NCBI GenBank assembly: GCA_903632075.3
Contig: CAHIKZ030000058.1
Span: 770,001 to 834,000 of the forward strand
DNA from: Acanthosepion pharaonis
Taxonomy: Eukaryota; Mollusca; Cephalopoda; Sepiida; Sepiidae
Reading direction: 5' to 3'
DNA length: 64,000 nucleotides
Of this stretch, positions 11,076-23,127 are shown one piece after another. A model generated the notes under the pieces. The model saw only the letters and a program-made list of their open reading frames with translations. It made no database searches and was not told where the DNA came from. The first letter of the stretch is position 1. Each line of letters begins with the position of its first letter. The translations under genes were made by a program, and so were the position numbers.

Positions 11076-11545
11076 AGTGTATATAAATATAAATAAATAT
11101 ATATATGTATAATTATTTATATATTATATGCGCGGTACTTATTAGAAAGCGCTCAATATCAGAGATAGAGCTAACATATGTATACATTCACGAGACATTC
11201 ACGAGACATTTCCGCCACACTTCCAATCTTTAAATTTCAACATACAAATGCGTATGTATAGAGACAACACCACTCATATACATACATTAGTCATATCCGA
11301 AACTGCACACATATATTTATATATGTATGAGTCCCGACGGACGACCAAGTATGTATATGTGTCTGCATACATCGATGTTTGCGTTAGTACGATGACATAA
11401 GCGAAGAAGTGTCCCGCACCACTTCCACAATAACACCAATACACGCAATCTACATAAACCCAAATTTTAAAAAAAATTAATCAGTTTGTCTGACGATCGC
11501 TAAAGCGTGAAACCCAGGGTCCCAAACTCACATCTATCCAACCAA

Positions 11546-11590
<45 letters not shown>
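11035..11590 (+). repeat. Dispersed repeat bounded by (TA)n arrays
   Basis: (TA)n at 11035-11071 and 11549-11587 enclose a segment with GCGCGGTACTTATTAGAAA and CTCAATATCAGAGATAGAGC. This resembles the blocks at 1670-1700 and 6955-6990. It ends in GCTAAAGCGTGAAACCCAGG directly before the second (TA)n. Confidence 0.5.
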
Positions 11591-11684
11591 TCTCGAAGTA
11601 GGACTTCCTTAGAGTCTACCTCCTTGTAACTGACTTCTACAAGCGGTTACCTCACACTATTACTCTACCTCCAACTCAATCACA

Positions 11685-11685
11685 A

Positions 11686-11729
<44 letters not shown>

Positions 11730-11730
11730 C
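11685..11730. repeat. (CT)n microsatellite
   Basis: About 22 CT units with one interruption. Confidence 0.9.
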
Positions 11731-12416
11731 GTATATTCTGACTGACTGTGAGTATTTAATGGCAGCAGTCCAAGTAACACTCTGGTCGAGTCCACTTATA
11801 TGAAAAAGGGTGGGGGGGAACCCCATAACAGGTTGATATGCTGCTAAACAACCAACCAAAAGGAAAGAACTCTTTAATGACATTAGTATATATAATATAC
11901 CATTTCTTTAAGAAAAGAAACTGTATTCCGAAATATAACTTTAAAAAAAGTATAACATAAAGCACATATATCACCGCCTCTGTTGCCTATGTTCATAGAT
12001 AAAATAAGTATCATCTATCATGTATTCATTTGCGAAAACAAAATAACATATATATAAATTTCTTCAGACCTCCCAAGATAATTAAATTTCGACATTAAAT
12101 GTTGCGTAAGTAGTTGATATGCTCTTCAACAAATACAAAAATGAGCTCTCTCGAAAAGCCACTTTTAACGTAAGTAATAAATGTCTGAAAAATCATGCCA
12201 GGAATTGTATATATTCTCATTACATTTATATGTGGTTATCTTTTTTTTTTTTCCGTGACATTTATATGGAGACATTTATACCAGTCAATCTCGCAAGGGT
12301 AAGTTGGGCAGTTTTCGCTGGCTCGATCATAACTGAAACTTTGTTTAGAAATAATTGTCCGGTCTCCTAAACAAGGCATGATGAAAGTGATGGAAATGAT
12401 TCCTATATTAATTTGT
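11731..12416. other. No gene recognised
   Basis: AT-rich. Small frames at 11756-11974 (-) and 12119-12370 (+) show no known domain. Confidence 0.5.
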
Positions 12417-13179
<763 letters not shown>

Positions 13180-13790
13180 ATTTATATTAAGTCCCACCAG
13201 CCCGTACTATCTAAGTAGAAGGAATGTTTGATCAGCTTAAAGATCTTCAGCCTGTGAGTATTACAATATTCTTGCTTACTTTCAGCATGAAACAGAATGT
13301 CGCTGATATGTCCATAAATTATATATATATATATATATATGTGTGTTTGTGTGTGTATATAAATATATATATATTATATACCTCCAAATATTTTCTAAAA
13401 AATGACCACACCATTTTGAAAAAGGTCCAAACTTGATAAAAACAAAGTTTTATCATAAAAATGTTTATTATGGAGAGGAAACACCTAAGAATTCTTTATT
13501 ATTTTATTAAGTTTTTTAATCCTTTCTTGTACGATCGAAATTTTGGCTAAAAAGTTTATTTTTCTTCCGTCAGCGGGTGGGTCAAAGAAAATTAGCGTTT
13601 CTTTTGCGGTAAAAAAAAAAAAATATTGTTTTGACAATCCTTGCAAATAATCGAATTTTAATGACATTTTCAGGAGTTACTCACAAATGAATTAAATTAT
13701 TATTGAAATATATAATATTTTTAGAAAGTCTTGCTAAAAGTATATTGTTTCTTTCATATCTCTTAATCATTTTCCAGGATCTGCGTATTT
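13180..13790. repeat. Direct tandem duplication, unit 2
   Basis: Repeats unit 1 from AAGTCCCACCAGCCCG through CAGCGGGTGGGTCAAAGAAA to CCAGGATCTGCGTATTTA. Its microsatellite (13319-13376) is only about 58 bases. The length difference between units (763 versus 611) is explained mainly by this array. Confidence 0.9.
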
Positions 13791-14091
13791 AGATTAGTTA
13801 AAAGCGGGAAATTGTGTAAATGGTTGGTAGACAGGGTTAAGACGAGATAGCAAAAAAAAAAAAAAAAATACGAAACTTACTAAGAGCAACAAAGTATAGG
13901 ACGTTGTAAAGAGCCATGATCGCTAAAGTTCTGATAGGACATGACATAAAATGGTCACAATTTTCAACAGACAGGCAGCTGACGCTGTTTTAAACAAACC
14001 CATTGCTTATTTGTCAGTTTACATTTATATGTAAATTTCATTTTCATTGCTACGTTAGCCAAAATTCACCACATATGTAATCTAATTTATA
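13791..14091. other. No gene recognised
   Basis: AT-rich spacer with an A-run near 13852-13868. Confidence 0.5.
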
Positions 14092-14665
14092 TTGCCGTAT
14101 ATACTCGTGTATCGTGCGAGACCTAGATATTCACTTATAAAAAATGATTTCATCATGTATCTCGTGTATTCTGCAAGTCCCACTTCTGTGAGACCAAATT
14201 ACAATAGACAATAACCTCTTTTCCCCTATCTCTTTATTCCAACTTCTAGTTAAATAAATTAAAAAAGCAAAAGAGAATTATAAAACTAACGTTAGTAACG
14301 CTCTACTCGTTACGTAGACGCGTACAGTCATAAACAACCGAACAGCTAATCATCTTATAAACGTAAGCAATTGAAAAGATGCATAATCGCTATGTTTGTA
14401 TTTTATAATACGATACTAATATGCGAATATTACATGCATTATTATTGGATACAGTTAAGTAAAATATTAGTTTTACACAAAATCATGTTTATTTTAAATA
14501 CAGCTGTACTTTTTGACTACAGCAAATAGATATATAGTTTGATCAACAGCTTACCTAAGGCTAACAGTACATTAATATGATATCTCGTGTATGACGCGAC
14601 CCTCTTAAAATTACCTGCAAAATTAGGTCTTCAGAAGTCGTATATTGCACAAGTATATACGGTAA
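14092..14665. mobile_element. MITE-like element with terminal inverted repeats
   Basis: The left end TTGCCGTATATACTCGTGTA is matched, inverted, by the right end ACAAGTATATACGGTAA. Subterminal blocks (TATCTCGTGTATTCTGC near 14157 and TATCTCGTGTATGACGCG near 14581) also recur. The interior is about 570 bases and has no open frame worth calling. The superfamily is not assigned. A solitary related end, CTGTATATACGCGAGCATA, lies at 38853-38872. Confidence 0.6.
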
Positions 14666-14889
14666 TTTAGAATTTATCTCATATTCTAGCGATCTACAGA
14701 TTTTGCAATATTTTCTTTCTGTACTAGCGTATTAAATCGACTATAACATGAGAAATAGGTAATATTACTATGAAAGTTGACACTTCTACATCTCCACATA
14801 GATTCTTTAACTCTGTAAGCGTATTATTTATTTTATGTATGCAACTGTATATAGGCAGGTGTATATAAGGCTGAGGATGTGTCTATTTT

Positions 14890-15225
14890 GATGGATGATT
14901 TTCTATATGAACCACCTGAAATGTTTATCTATATCCAGTCTTACAGAAGACGGCATCTGCCACACAAACATTCCATCTACGGTATTTCTGGAAGGGGCTC
15001 CACAATTATCACACCCTTCCTATGGTGTAAGGTCTATGAACATCGTTATTAATGGCCAGTTCGCTGAAGCCGATGAGATCAATACAGGCTTTCTTCAATG
15101 CTCTCTCCTTGATTCTACGCTTTTTTTGGCTTTATATAAAGGATATGCCAAAGAACATTCTCTGAGTGTAAATAATTGTTATTACAAGATATATGAAGAC
15201 GATGCCATATTTTATTTATAAACCA
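14890..15225 (+). pseudogene. Jockey/CR1-like LINE reverse transcriptase fragment
   Basis: The frame reads VINGQFAEADEINTGFLQ, then CSLLDSTLFLALYKGYAKE, then KIYEDDAIFYL. This follows the RT palm: INAGVPQGSVLSPTLFLxYIKDLP (domain 4 motif) and the catalytic YADDTTIY box (here YEDDAIFY, so A is E but both Asp remain). The frame then breaks. Further translation (15226-15560) gives SYYETKLILYHNPEFNP and FWYLSNMGIY, matching the post-catalytic NxxKTQ and LGI blocks. It is a broken copy with no recognised intact start. Confidence 0.7.
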
Positions 15226-16301
15226 CGAAAAATCTAGAGAGTCACAATCTGGTAGACGATCTCTCCTCACAGCAACATTAGGGATGGACTGGTTTGTAAA
15301 AGTCAGTTACTACGAAACCAAGCTAATCTTTTACCACAATCCGGAGTTTAATCCAGTCATTATGTACAGCACATTTGCGGGATATCAGATTCCTCATTTT
15401 TGGTACCTCAGCAACATGGGAATTTATCCTTAATATAGGTGCCAATTTCAATGGTCATGTATTAGGGGTGAATAGCCGGGGATTGCAAATTTCTGTACTG
15501 GGACAGATAAATCGAGAATGGGTTCAGACAGGAATAACAGGTCAGTTTTGGTATTAAGATGGAGTTCCACCTGTGGAATGTTTCAACATAGACTCCTCAT
15601 ATTGTGTTGTAAGAGATGGTAAATCCGGGGCCTATTCTTTCAGGGTCTCATCGGAAGTGTAACATGGTAATTCAATAATTTAATGAAGCCCATTACCTCG
15701 AACGCCTATTGTAACTGAAGCTTACTTCAAATCTCAATTTCGATACTTATATACCACAAATCGTTAGAGATGCTGGAAAAATGGTCCGTTTTTATACAGG
15801 TCCAGAAAGTATCTAATTTATTCTGCCATGCTCTATCTTTACAAGAGTAAGATTAGCCTAAACATGGGCCGTTACCGCCACATCTATCCTGGAGGTGCCA
15901 GGTCCTCAATTCCGAGACGTTACAAAGCGCTTATGCAGCCCTGTAGGGGATCGATTGTTTCCCAACCTACAATTCCTTTCACCGAGACGAAAGGCTGCTA
16001 GACTCTCGCTCGCTAAACTCTCTTCGTTTTTTATCGTAGACGAAAGATATTCCCTGGTTGCAGTAACAGTAAGAATCCGCCATGAAAAAGGCACTGAACA
16101 GAGGCATCTTCATGCTCTTCATATTTTGTTGGTAGGAGAAAGTTCCACCCAAATAGCTTCTTCCCGAGAAATGTTGCATTGTGAAACCGGCACACAAGAA
16201 GATGCTTCCCTGGTCATACCAATCTTCAATTCTAGCGGCAACCGTTATCTATATAACGTTGGTCACTACTTTGAGTTACTCTTGGGCCTTGCATTTCTTG
16301 A

Positions 16302-16303
<2 letters not shown>
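15226..16303 (+). pseudogene. Continuation of the Jockey/CR1-like LINE, degraded
   Basis: After the RT palm the + strand still shows the KTKLILYH block and near 15900-16020 a LQFLSPRRKAARLSL stretch that resembles the LQSLSHRRxVAxLSL block of these LINEs. The 148-residue frame at 15895-16341 is probably part of this 3' region, ending next to a (TA)n array. Confidence falls toward the 3' side because the terminal motifs are not clear. Confidence 0.4.

Positions 16304-16340
<37 letters not shown>
16304..16340. repeat. (TA)n microsatellite
   Basis: About 18 TA units. Confidence 0.95.
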
Positions 16341-16345
<5 letters not shown>

Positions 16346-16911
16346 AGCACATATTTCAAACGAAAGGTTACATAAAACAGAAAATAACCTACAGTGAAAG
16401 AATTTTACATATGTTACGTGTTGGAAATTGTAAGAAAGGAAAAAATGATTTACCAAAACACAGAACTAAATTACAAACAAATATTTAATTTTCTAAAACA
16501 CAACATGAAATATATACAAGATATACAATTGAGACATAAAAACCCCCAGAAAACACAGAATTTATAGGCGAAGTGTTACGAGGGAGAAGGAAATTGAGTC
16601 AAGTCTTTACCACGTTAGGGCTAGCGAAGTAATCTAAGTGCTAACTGGAAATCCACAAATGTGAGTATATACTGAATAATTGGTAGTTTGATCAATGAAA
16701 ACAGTCAAAACTCTGTTTACCAGATCTGTCCAATGCAGTTCTCTTTTGGGGTTTTTGTTAGTCGACAACTTTTCATAGAGACTCTTTCGGCTGGATATAA
16801 TAATCCTGGAATCAAAAAGCCGGAGTTGATACTGGCAGAAATTTCTTTTCACCAACTGACAACCCTTTTCCAAAAACCTATTTTTATAGGGGCTAGCACA
16901 TAATTAGCATA
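16341..16911. other. No gene recognised
   Basis: AT-rich spacer. Overlapping small frames on both strands near 16634-16903 show no known domain. Confidence 0.5.
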
Positions 16912-16980
16912 TTTCTAGATGTTTCTCGAATCATCTAGATTTTTCTCGAATATACTAGAATAATCTAGAATCTTCCAAAC
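16912..16980. promoter_or_regulatory. Cluster of TTCnnGAA / TCTAGA dyads (HSE-like)
   Basis: TTCTCGAA occurs at 16923-16930 and 16943-16950, with GAATCTTC at 16968-16975 and repeated TCTAGA hexamers between. Alternating nGAAn/nTTCn units are the known binding pattern of heat-shock factor. No gene start is visible nearby, so this may be chance or a repeat. Confidence 0.2.
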
Positions 16981-17224
16981 GTTCTATTTCTCTATTTTTC
17001 AACTACTTCATCAATGAAAACTTTTTTGTGCTAACAAGTAGCACTCAGTAGAATCCCTTACTATAGAAATGCATCCTCGTAACACATATACCAGGACATG
17101 TAGAGAGTACATTGTCAACGTTATGAGTTGCAGAAATAGCTGCAGCTGAAGTCCCATGAGAGTGTCTATTCGTACGTTTGCTATACATACGAACCCGAAA
17201 CCAGTTCCATTCACATCGCTCAGT

Positions 17225-17690
17225 TGAGTGCCAATATCCGAGTTTCTGTGAGTAACAAGCCAATTCTCACCCTGACGTTGCTAGCCCATTTGTTTTCTTT
17301 GACTGTCTTTTCTTTTTTTTTGCCTAAGGTCGTACCTTGTAGCATGTCAGTGGAAATATCGCTTATGACGTATCAATTGGAACGGTCTCTTCTTTACAGT
17401 GGTTATGAGTGATTCCAGCAGGTCTGTTTCTTTTCTGATGTTGTCTTGCACTGTTTCATATTCCTGGCTGTCTACGTATGAGAAACCTAAGATTCTTTTG
17501 TTCCATATCATTTAATACTTTGATTTTTCCCAGTAAATCAGCTACCCAAGATCTACAGGCGTACAGAAAGATTGCAATGTCTAATGCACGAAATAGTGTG
17601 ATCTTTGAATTAAGGTAGACGTTCTTGCTTCTCCAATAGGTTCTTAGTAGTAGCAACCGATATTCAAAAATAAGGCCATCTGGAACAAAT
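17225..17690 (-). pseudogene. LINE reverse transcriptase C-terminal fragment (RTE-like)
   Basis: The minus-strand frame at 17456-17656 reads YWRSKNVYLNSKITLFRA, then IFLYACRSWVADLL and KIKVLNDMEQKNLRFLI. This matches the LINE block IWRSKNISLxTKxRLFRSLV, SIFLYGCESWTL and a conserved basic segment after it. Continuing past the stop, CKEETVPID and AKKKRKDSQRKQMG resemble the downstream KRRKLRWxGH and GGRRRGRQKKRWxD blocks. Domains upstream (endonuclease, palm) are absent and several stops interrupt it. Confidence 0.7.
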
Positions 17691-18143
17691 TCAAGTCAAT
17701 GTGTTAAATAAATCATTTAATTAGACTTGAATAATATTGACAAACGTTGTCTTCTGTAATTGGTGTTTCTCTTATGAATACTGTCTGCGATTTGTTCGTT
17801 TTCTGGAATTAAGAGGTTTCTTTTTCATCTGTTTTATTACACATGACGTAGTATAAAGAAGAGAAACGGTATTATCAAGAGCAAATTAACAAGTGTGACC
17901 TTTCCAAAGTAACCAGAACAATAAGGTTTCATAATTAATCAGCGAATTAGTCGAAACTGAATATTCATCCTTGCTGTTTCTATCAATTTTTCTGATACTA
18001 GGCTTCTCGGCCTTGCACAAAAGTGTGTCTCCTATTCTCGAACAATTTTCTCCATCTAAGAGGAAAGGAGAACAATTTGAACTTCTAAGATTTATGTTTG
18101 AAAATCTGAGCCAAAAGAGACAGACAATCTATAATACAATTTA

Positions 18144-18146
<3 letters not shown>
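17691..18146. other. No gene recognised
   Basis: AT-rich spacer without a recognised repeat. Confidence 0.5.
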
Positions 18147-18198
<52 letters not shown>

Positions 18199-18256
18199 TT
18201 GAAAATATATTTAAAGAAAAAAATCTAATTAAAAAATGAAAATCTGAGCCATTTAC

Positions 18257-18330
<74 letters not shown>

Positions 18331-18618
18331 TGAAAATATTATTAAATGTACAAAATCTAATTAATGAAAAATAAAAACCTTATATCTGAATATTACATGA
18401 CATTTTTAAAAGCGAAGCAACCGCTTTCCTCCCGCTCTTCAGGCCTCTGCGGGAGATTTAATTTAGATTAAAACAACAGGAAATGTGTATTGAAGAGGAG
18501 AAGAAAAATGAACTCGAAATGCTAGAGACAAATAACAACGAGTCCCAACAATCATTCACGTTGTTTACACAGGGAAGGCTTGCGGGACCCGATATAAAGT
18601 GCCTCCCAGCTTGAGATG

Positions 18619-18694
<76 letters not shown>
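18147..18694. repeat. Three (TA)n arrays with related flanks
   Basis: (TA)n lies at 18147-18194, 18260-18327 and 18622-18694. The first two are each followed by a TTTGAAAATAT segment and AATCTAATTAA, indicating a local duplication of array plus flank. Confidence 0.9.
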
Positions 18695-18699
<5 letters not shown>

Positions 18700-19050
18700 T
18701 AACAGGGAATGAATGTCTATTATGTCTGATCATGAGCCGTTCTAATTATTCAAAATTTTTCCTTTAATTTCGGGTGAAAATAAAGACGAACTTTGTACAA
18801 CATTTAGCTATTTTTATAAAGATAGTCCTTGATCTAAGCTTTCGGCTTATATGAGACATATTCATAGTAGTTATACGGCTATTTTAACAAAGATATTCAC
18901 CATCGAAGATAATACTTTGTTATGTTGACATAGAAGATTGCTATGCGAAGATAACGTTTGCAGAATAGCAGACGCAAGTCGTAAATGCATGATGCGGTTC
19001 TATTACGTCATCCCACCTGAGAGAATGTCAAATTAGCAACAGAGCCATAT
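18695..19050. other. No gene recognised
   Basis: AT-rich spacer. Confidence 0.5.
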
Positions 19051-19084
19051 GTCTAGATGCAATGTAATGTGTTGAGCTTAGAAG

Positions 19085-19290
19085 AGTTAAATTCATACAT
19101 TTCTGAACTGCATATAACGAACCTCAGTGGAATTAGAACTCGGCTATCCATTACACCACCCACACATCAAAGCTTAAATCATATTGTATTGCCAAGTGGT
19201 CACCCATGTAGGTAGTGACAAGGCTCGACGTTGCTTAACCTACTTGATCGTGCAAAACCCGGGACAAAGTCGGAAAACATGGTCATATGC
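19085..19290 (-). repeat. Composite 5S rRNA-tRNA-like SINE, copy 2
   Basis: Minus strand: a 5S-like part (19165-19290) with the AGCAACGTCGAGCC and GGGTGACCACTTGGCAATAC regions joined through AAGCTTTGATGTGTGGGTGG to a tRNA-like part with box A GGTGTAATGGATAGCC and box B GAGTTCTAATTCC (19120-19165). The junction AAGCTTTGATGTG is shared with 32140-32375. Confidence 0.8.
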
Positions 19291-19386
19291 ACTTACATCA
19301 ACGTCAATATTATTTAGTCAGATGAAGTCAGACGAATTTTTTTTTCATTCTCATAAACCTTCCTGTCATTAATCTTCTTAATGTAC

Positions 19387-19558
19387 ATGCATATATAATC
19401 GACTCTCCCGTCGAGATTCGACGTATGAGGGGGTCAGTTTCAGGAAACCGAGAGCTCGACACCGGCACATGAGATTTGATTATAATGGTGAAGGCCTCGT
19501 GCAGGACCATCCACACTTTTTGAAGGGACGAATACAGAGACTTGGTGCACTGAATGCC

Positions 19559-19560
<2 letters not shown>
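19387..19560 (-). repeat. SINE tail dimer, unit 1
   Basis: Nearly the same sequence occurs at 19619-19795: CGACTCTCCCGTCGAG, CGACACCGGCACATGAG, GTGAAGGCCTCGTGCAGGAC and TTTTTGAAG(G/A)GACGAATAC. TCGACTCTCCCGTCGA forms a 5-bp hairpin at the element's 3' end on the minus strand. Confidence 0.85.

Positions 19561-19618
<58 letters not shown>
19561..19618. repeat. (TA)n microsatellite between dimer units
   Basis: About 30 TA units lying exactly between the two direct repeats, at the 3' end of the upper copy. Confidence 0.95.
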
Positions 19619-19622
<4 letters not shown>

Positions 19623-19995
19623 CGACTCTCCCGTCGAGTTTCGACGTATGAGGGTCAAGCAGATCAGTTTCCAGGAAACCGACAGCCCGACACCGGCACA
19701 TGAGATTTGATTATAGTGGTGAAGGCCTCGTGCAGGACCATCCACACTTTTTGAAGAGACGAATACAGAGACCTTGTGCACCGAATGCCACAAGGTTCCC
19801 AAACGACCCTCCGCAGGTTTTGAATTCAGAGTTGTCCTTCTCCTAGACAAGTTGCCATCCAAGGCTATAGAACCCAGTCTGTCCTGCTATTTTACCCATA
19901 GCTGTAGGGAGAGGAAGAGGATTCATACCTTTCCCAAAGGTATTAACATGTAAGTGAATGTAATGGATTCGACTGGAATTCGAACTCGGCACTGG
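19619..19995 (-). repeat. SINE with tRNA-like head and long tail (unit 2)
   Basis: On the minus strand it starts in the GAGTTCGAATTCCAG box-B region (19960-19990), passes GGAAAGGTATGAATCC, CAGCTATGGGTAAAATAGC, CTATAGCCTTGGATGGCAAC, then a tail with GGTCGTTTGGGAACC and ends in CGACGGGAGAGTCGA followed by (TA)n. The first part is shared with the composite SINE; the tail after GGATGGCAAC differs from the one at 31660-31925. A 140-residue minus-strand frame covers it but is not a gene. Confidence 0.75.
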
Positions 19996-21560
19996 GAAAC
20001 CTAAATGCACTAAATAACCTAGCGAGAAATAAAGAAATCCACATTACTCCCTCTGACAAAGGGTTACATACATAGAAAAAATAAACTCATTACTCAACGA
20101 TACAGGCATATACATAAAATAAACGAACAAAAACACAAAAATTCAACAAAGAAATCAGGAGGAAATTAATCAAAAATGAAGATAAATCGTGGTATAGACT
20201 CATTGAATATCACACCTGAACAGCAAAACTTTATGGTCTCTCTATAATCCTTATGCGCACCATTATTTCTGAAATACGTAGCACTCTCCAACAAATAGTT
20301 AGACCCATAACAAAAATATTAACCCCTCTCCTTGGAACAATAAGTTCATCATATATAAAAACATTTAGGCAACATTTTTGAAAAACTAAGGAAAAAAATA
20401 TGAGTGTCAAATTCATGGCGAGTGTAAATATAAAATCACTTTACACTAATGTCCAGATTGAAAAATCCTTAAATCTCTTAAAAAAACATATAACAAAATC
20501 AAAGAGAAACCTTTCTCCATCAATAGCCAAAATAATAAAAATCTACCATCCCATCACCAATCAATGCTATTTCATTTCAAATAACAATTTTTAAGAATAA
20601 AAATTTAGATTTCCGATGGGAACCCCTCTCAGTGTAATGATGGTATCATTTTTTTTTTAATTTCTTAGGTCTACTTCTTTCGAAAACATTTTAGCTAAAT
20701 AATCAAATTACTCCCGATATACTGATGATGCTCTATTAATATATCCACGAGATACTAAATTACGGGATCTTCTAAACTAAACAAAATTGAACACACAACA
20801 GAATTGACATACGAAATAGAAATAAAATACTTTATCTTTCTTAGACATCACGTTACACCGAGTCGACAACAGCATAGAACTTAGTGTCCACTGAAAACCA
20901 ACCAATAAAAATGAATTAATAAACTTCTATTCTCATCATAACACTAAAATAAAATCCGGAATGATCATTGGATTCTATTTAAGAACATTAAGAATTTGCA
21001 GCCCTCAATATTTACACGAAGAGCAGAAATATATTGAAAATAAATTCAAGACCCTTCAATAACCTATTTCATTTTCAATGCGAAACGAAAGGCTCACAGA
21101 ATATTCCAAAATAGATGAGCTGTCCTTCCGGACAAACCCAACGAATCAAAAAGTATATTATTCTATCCACTAACTATATCACAACTACAACCGAAAAGAA
21201 TTTATCCAAACTCAACATAAACATTGTCATAACTACATAAAACAATCAAAGACTTAATAAAAAACAAAACAAGCAGCCAAAACTTGAAGGCGGAATTTCC
21301 TCTATCAAATGCAGGAATTACCAGAATGAATACGTTGGAGAAACCTCAAGAGGTTTAAGAAAAATATTACATGGACACAAAAGAGACATTTAAAATAACG
21401 ACTCACAAAACAGATTTGTTGTTCACAGTAACAAAACGGACCCAACTTTGATATAGGGAATGCTAGTTTGATGAAAATAGAAAATAATCTACTGAGACGG
21501 AACTGTCTGGCAAGTGCCTTGATCGCTAGTTCAGCCACGGTAAATTTGGGTCCGGGATTT
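19996..21560 (+). pseudogene. Penelope-like element: RT plus GIY-YIG endonuclease, degraded
   Basis: Reading through stops in order: TPSDKG (20070), YRLIEYHT (20200), IVRPITKILTPLLGTISSSYIK (20310-20370 region), ASVNIKSLYTNVQIEKSL (motif A), a PMGTPLS motif (20615), RYTDDALLIYPRDTK (20720), FLRHHVT/RVDNS block, KPTNK and YSHHN (20900-20950), then the GIY-YIG region GGISSIKCRNYQNEYVGETS (21290-21345) and GHKRDI. Order and motifs match Penelope-like retroelements, whose RT is joined to a C-terminal GIY-YIG nuclease. Catalytic Asp of motif A is Asn here; the DD pair of motif C is kept; Y of GIY is S. Multiple stops show it is dead. Confidence 0.85.
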
Positions 21561-21860
21561 ACAATATATCACCATTCTTTGTAGATTTTATATTGTTACA
21601 GTGTGGGATAGACAGGGAAAATATGACAGAGAGAAAAAAAGAAAAAGAATACAGATGAATTTAGGTAGACTGAAACAAAAACAATTCTTTCAAAAAAATA
21701 TTCTTTCAAACAAATTTTGAAACTGCCCGCGTCTTTCGTTTCGTACACATCTGTAGACGTGGCAACATCAACAAAGCCCAGTCTGATGAAATCCTAATTG
21801 GTGACACGCGTCACAAGAAACTTTCCAGTTTGTCATATTTTTCTAAATACTGTTTGTTAA
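21561..21860 (+). mobile_element. Penelope-like element 3' end
   Basis: Downstream of the GIY-YIG part lies AGTCTGATGAAATCCTAATT (21781-21800), then a GCGTCACAAGAAACTTTCC block and TTTGTCATATTTTTC. The same order is found at 27520-27590, after the second Penelope GIY-YIG remnant. The position after the coding part fits the element's 3' terminal region. Confidence 0.65.
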
Positions 21861-21912
21861 TATATAAAATTATACAAACTTATATATCTTTATATAATTA
21901 TATATTATATTC

Positions 21913-21916
<4 letters not shown>

Positions 21917-21990
<74 letters not shown>

Positions 21991-22003
21991 TTTTGTGTGT
22001 GTG
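21917..22003. repeat. (TA)n(TG)n microsatellite
   Basis: About 27 TA units followed by TG units. Confidence 0.95.
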
Positions 22004-22842
22004 TAATTGAAAAGATTGTACCGCACAATGCCCTTTTATCTGTAATGGAAGGAGTCAAATTTTTCATTGAAACGAGATAGTAAAACTGGGATTGTCAACC
22101 CTATTCTGTTTGAAATTGCTGCTACATACGCCAGATTATTACAAACTCCACTCTGGCAACATCGTGTGAGGCTTTGAAGATCAGGAGTTATTCTTTTTTC
22201 CCCTCTTAATTCTGTTCTATATTCATGGGGAGCGGAACGATATCGCTGATAAAGCGTATGTCGATATAATCAATATAGCAAGCAAAATTGCATGTTGAAT
22301 CTCACTTTCCTTTCTTTAAGCAAGCGTCAACCTATGATTTGTTATTTTTAAGGCGATCATGCAGAATTAATTTCTGTCTTGCACAGCTCATATATTGGCC
22401 GTATTTAGGTGTCAATTTTTTTTTTTTTACTCATACAAGTCTGGTTAAAAACCAAAAAGATTTTTTACCCAAAAGGAAAAGAAAAATATCAACATATATA
22501 GAAAAAGAATTAAGAAATAAAATATAGAAAAAATTAAAAGATTAAAACATGGAAATTAAAATACAGAAAATATATGGAAAATAAATAAATAAAACACAGG
22601 AGTAATGTAAAAATAAAATAAGAAAAACAAAAAAACTCTTCATTTTCGATTGTCTTTAACCAGATTATATAAATTGTAATAGTTTATCATTGCAGTAATA
22701 AGAAGTGCTAGAGAAAAGCAATGTATAGCAACAAAAATTGCAATATAAGCTCTGGTAAAAAGTATGCAATGACAGTAATGAAAAATTGCAATATGTGCAA
22801 TGGTCATTGAGACATTAAATTTATGAGTCCCAGAAATACATA
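22004..22842. other. No gene recognised
   Basis: AT-rich. The frame 22288-22527 ends in a lysine-rich run from A-rich DNA and has no known similarity. 22500-22640 is almost pure A-rich low-complexity sequence. Confidence 0.5.
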
Positions 22843-23127
22843 TATATGGCCTAGTGGATAAAGGCGTAGATTAGGGTTGGACCCAAAGAGTTGTGAGTTC
22901 AATATTAGGCTACCAGGTGAACCAAAACGTGGAGAGTTAGTTAAGGTAAAAGTTAATAGCTGAGACATCCGGAAGGGACATGGCACCTGGACTCAAACAA
23001 TCCACCCCGGTGGATAAAATAAAATGTTCGGTTCGAAATTCAACTGAAGAAGGCCGGAGCGTACAATTCCCGAAACGTTGTGAATATGACAATGTAGATG
23101 AGGATAACAGTCCGAATAATGTAAATA
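22843..23127 (+). repeat. tRNA-derived SINE, family A, copy 2
   Basis: Best head of the three copies: box A GGCCTAGTGGATAAAGGCG (22849-22867) and box B GTGAGTTCAATATTAGG. Next come GAGAGTTAGTTAAGG, CCACCCCGGTGGATAAAATA and the tail CTGAAGAAGGCCGGAGCGTA with GAAACGTTG at 23072-23080. It ends in GATGAGGATAACAGTCCG and AATAATGTAAATAATG. The 3' arm of the stem is mutated in this copy. Confidence 0.8.
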
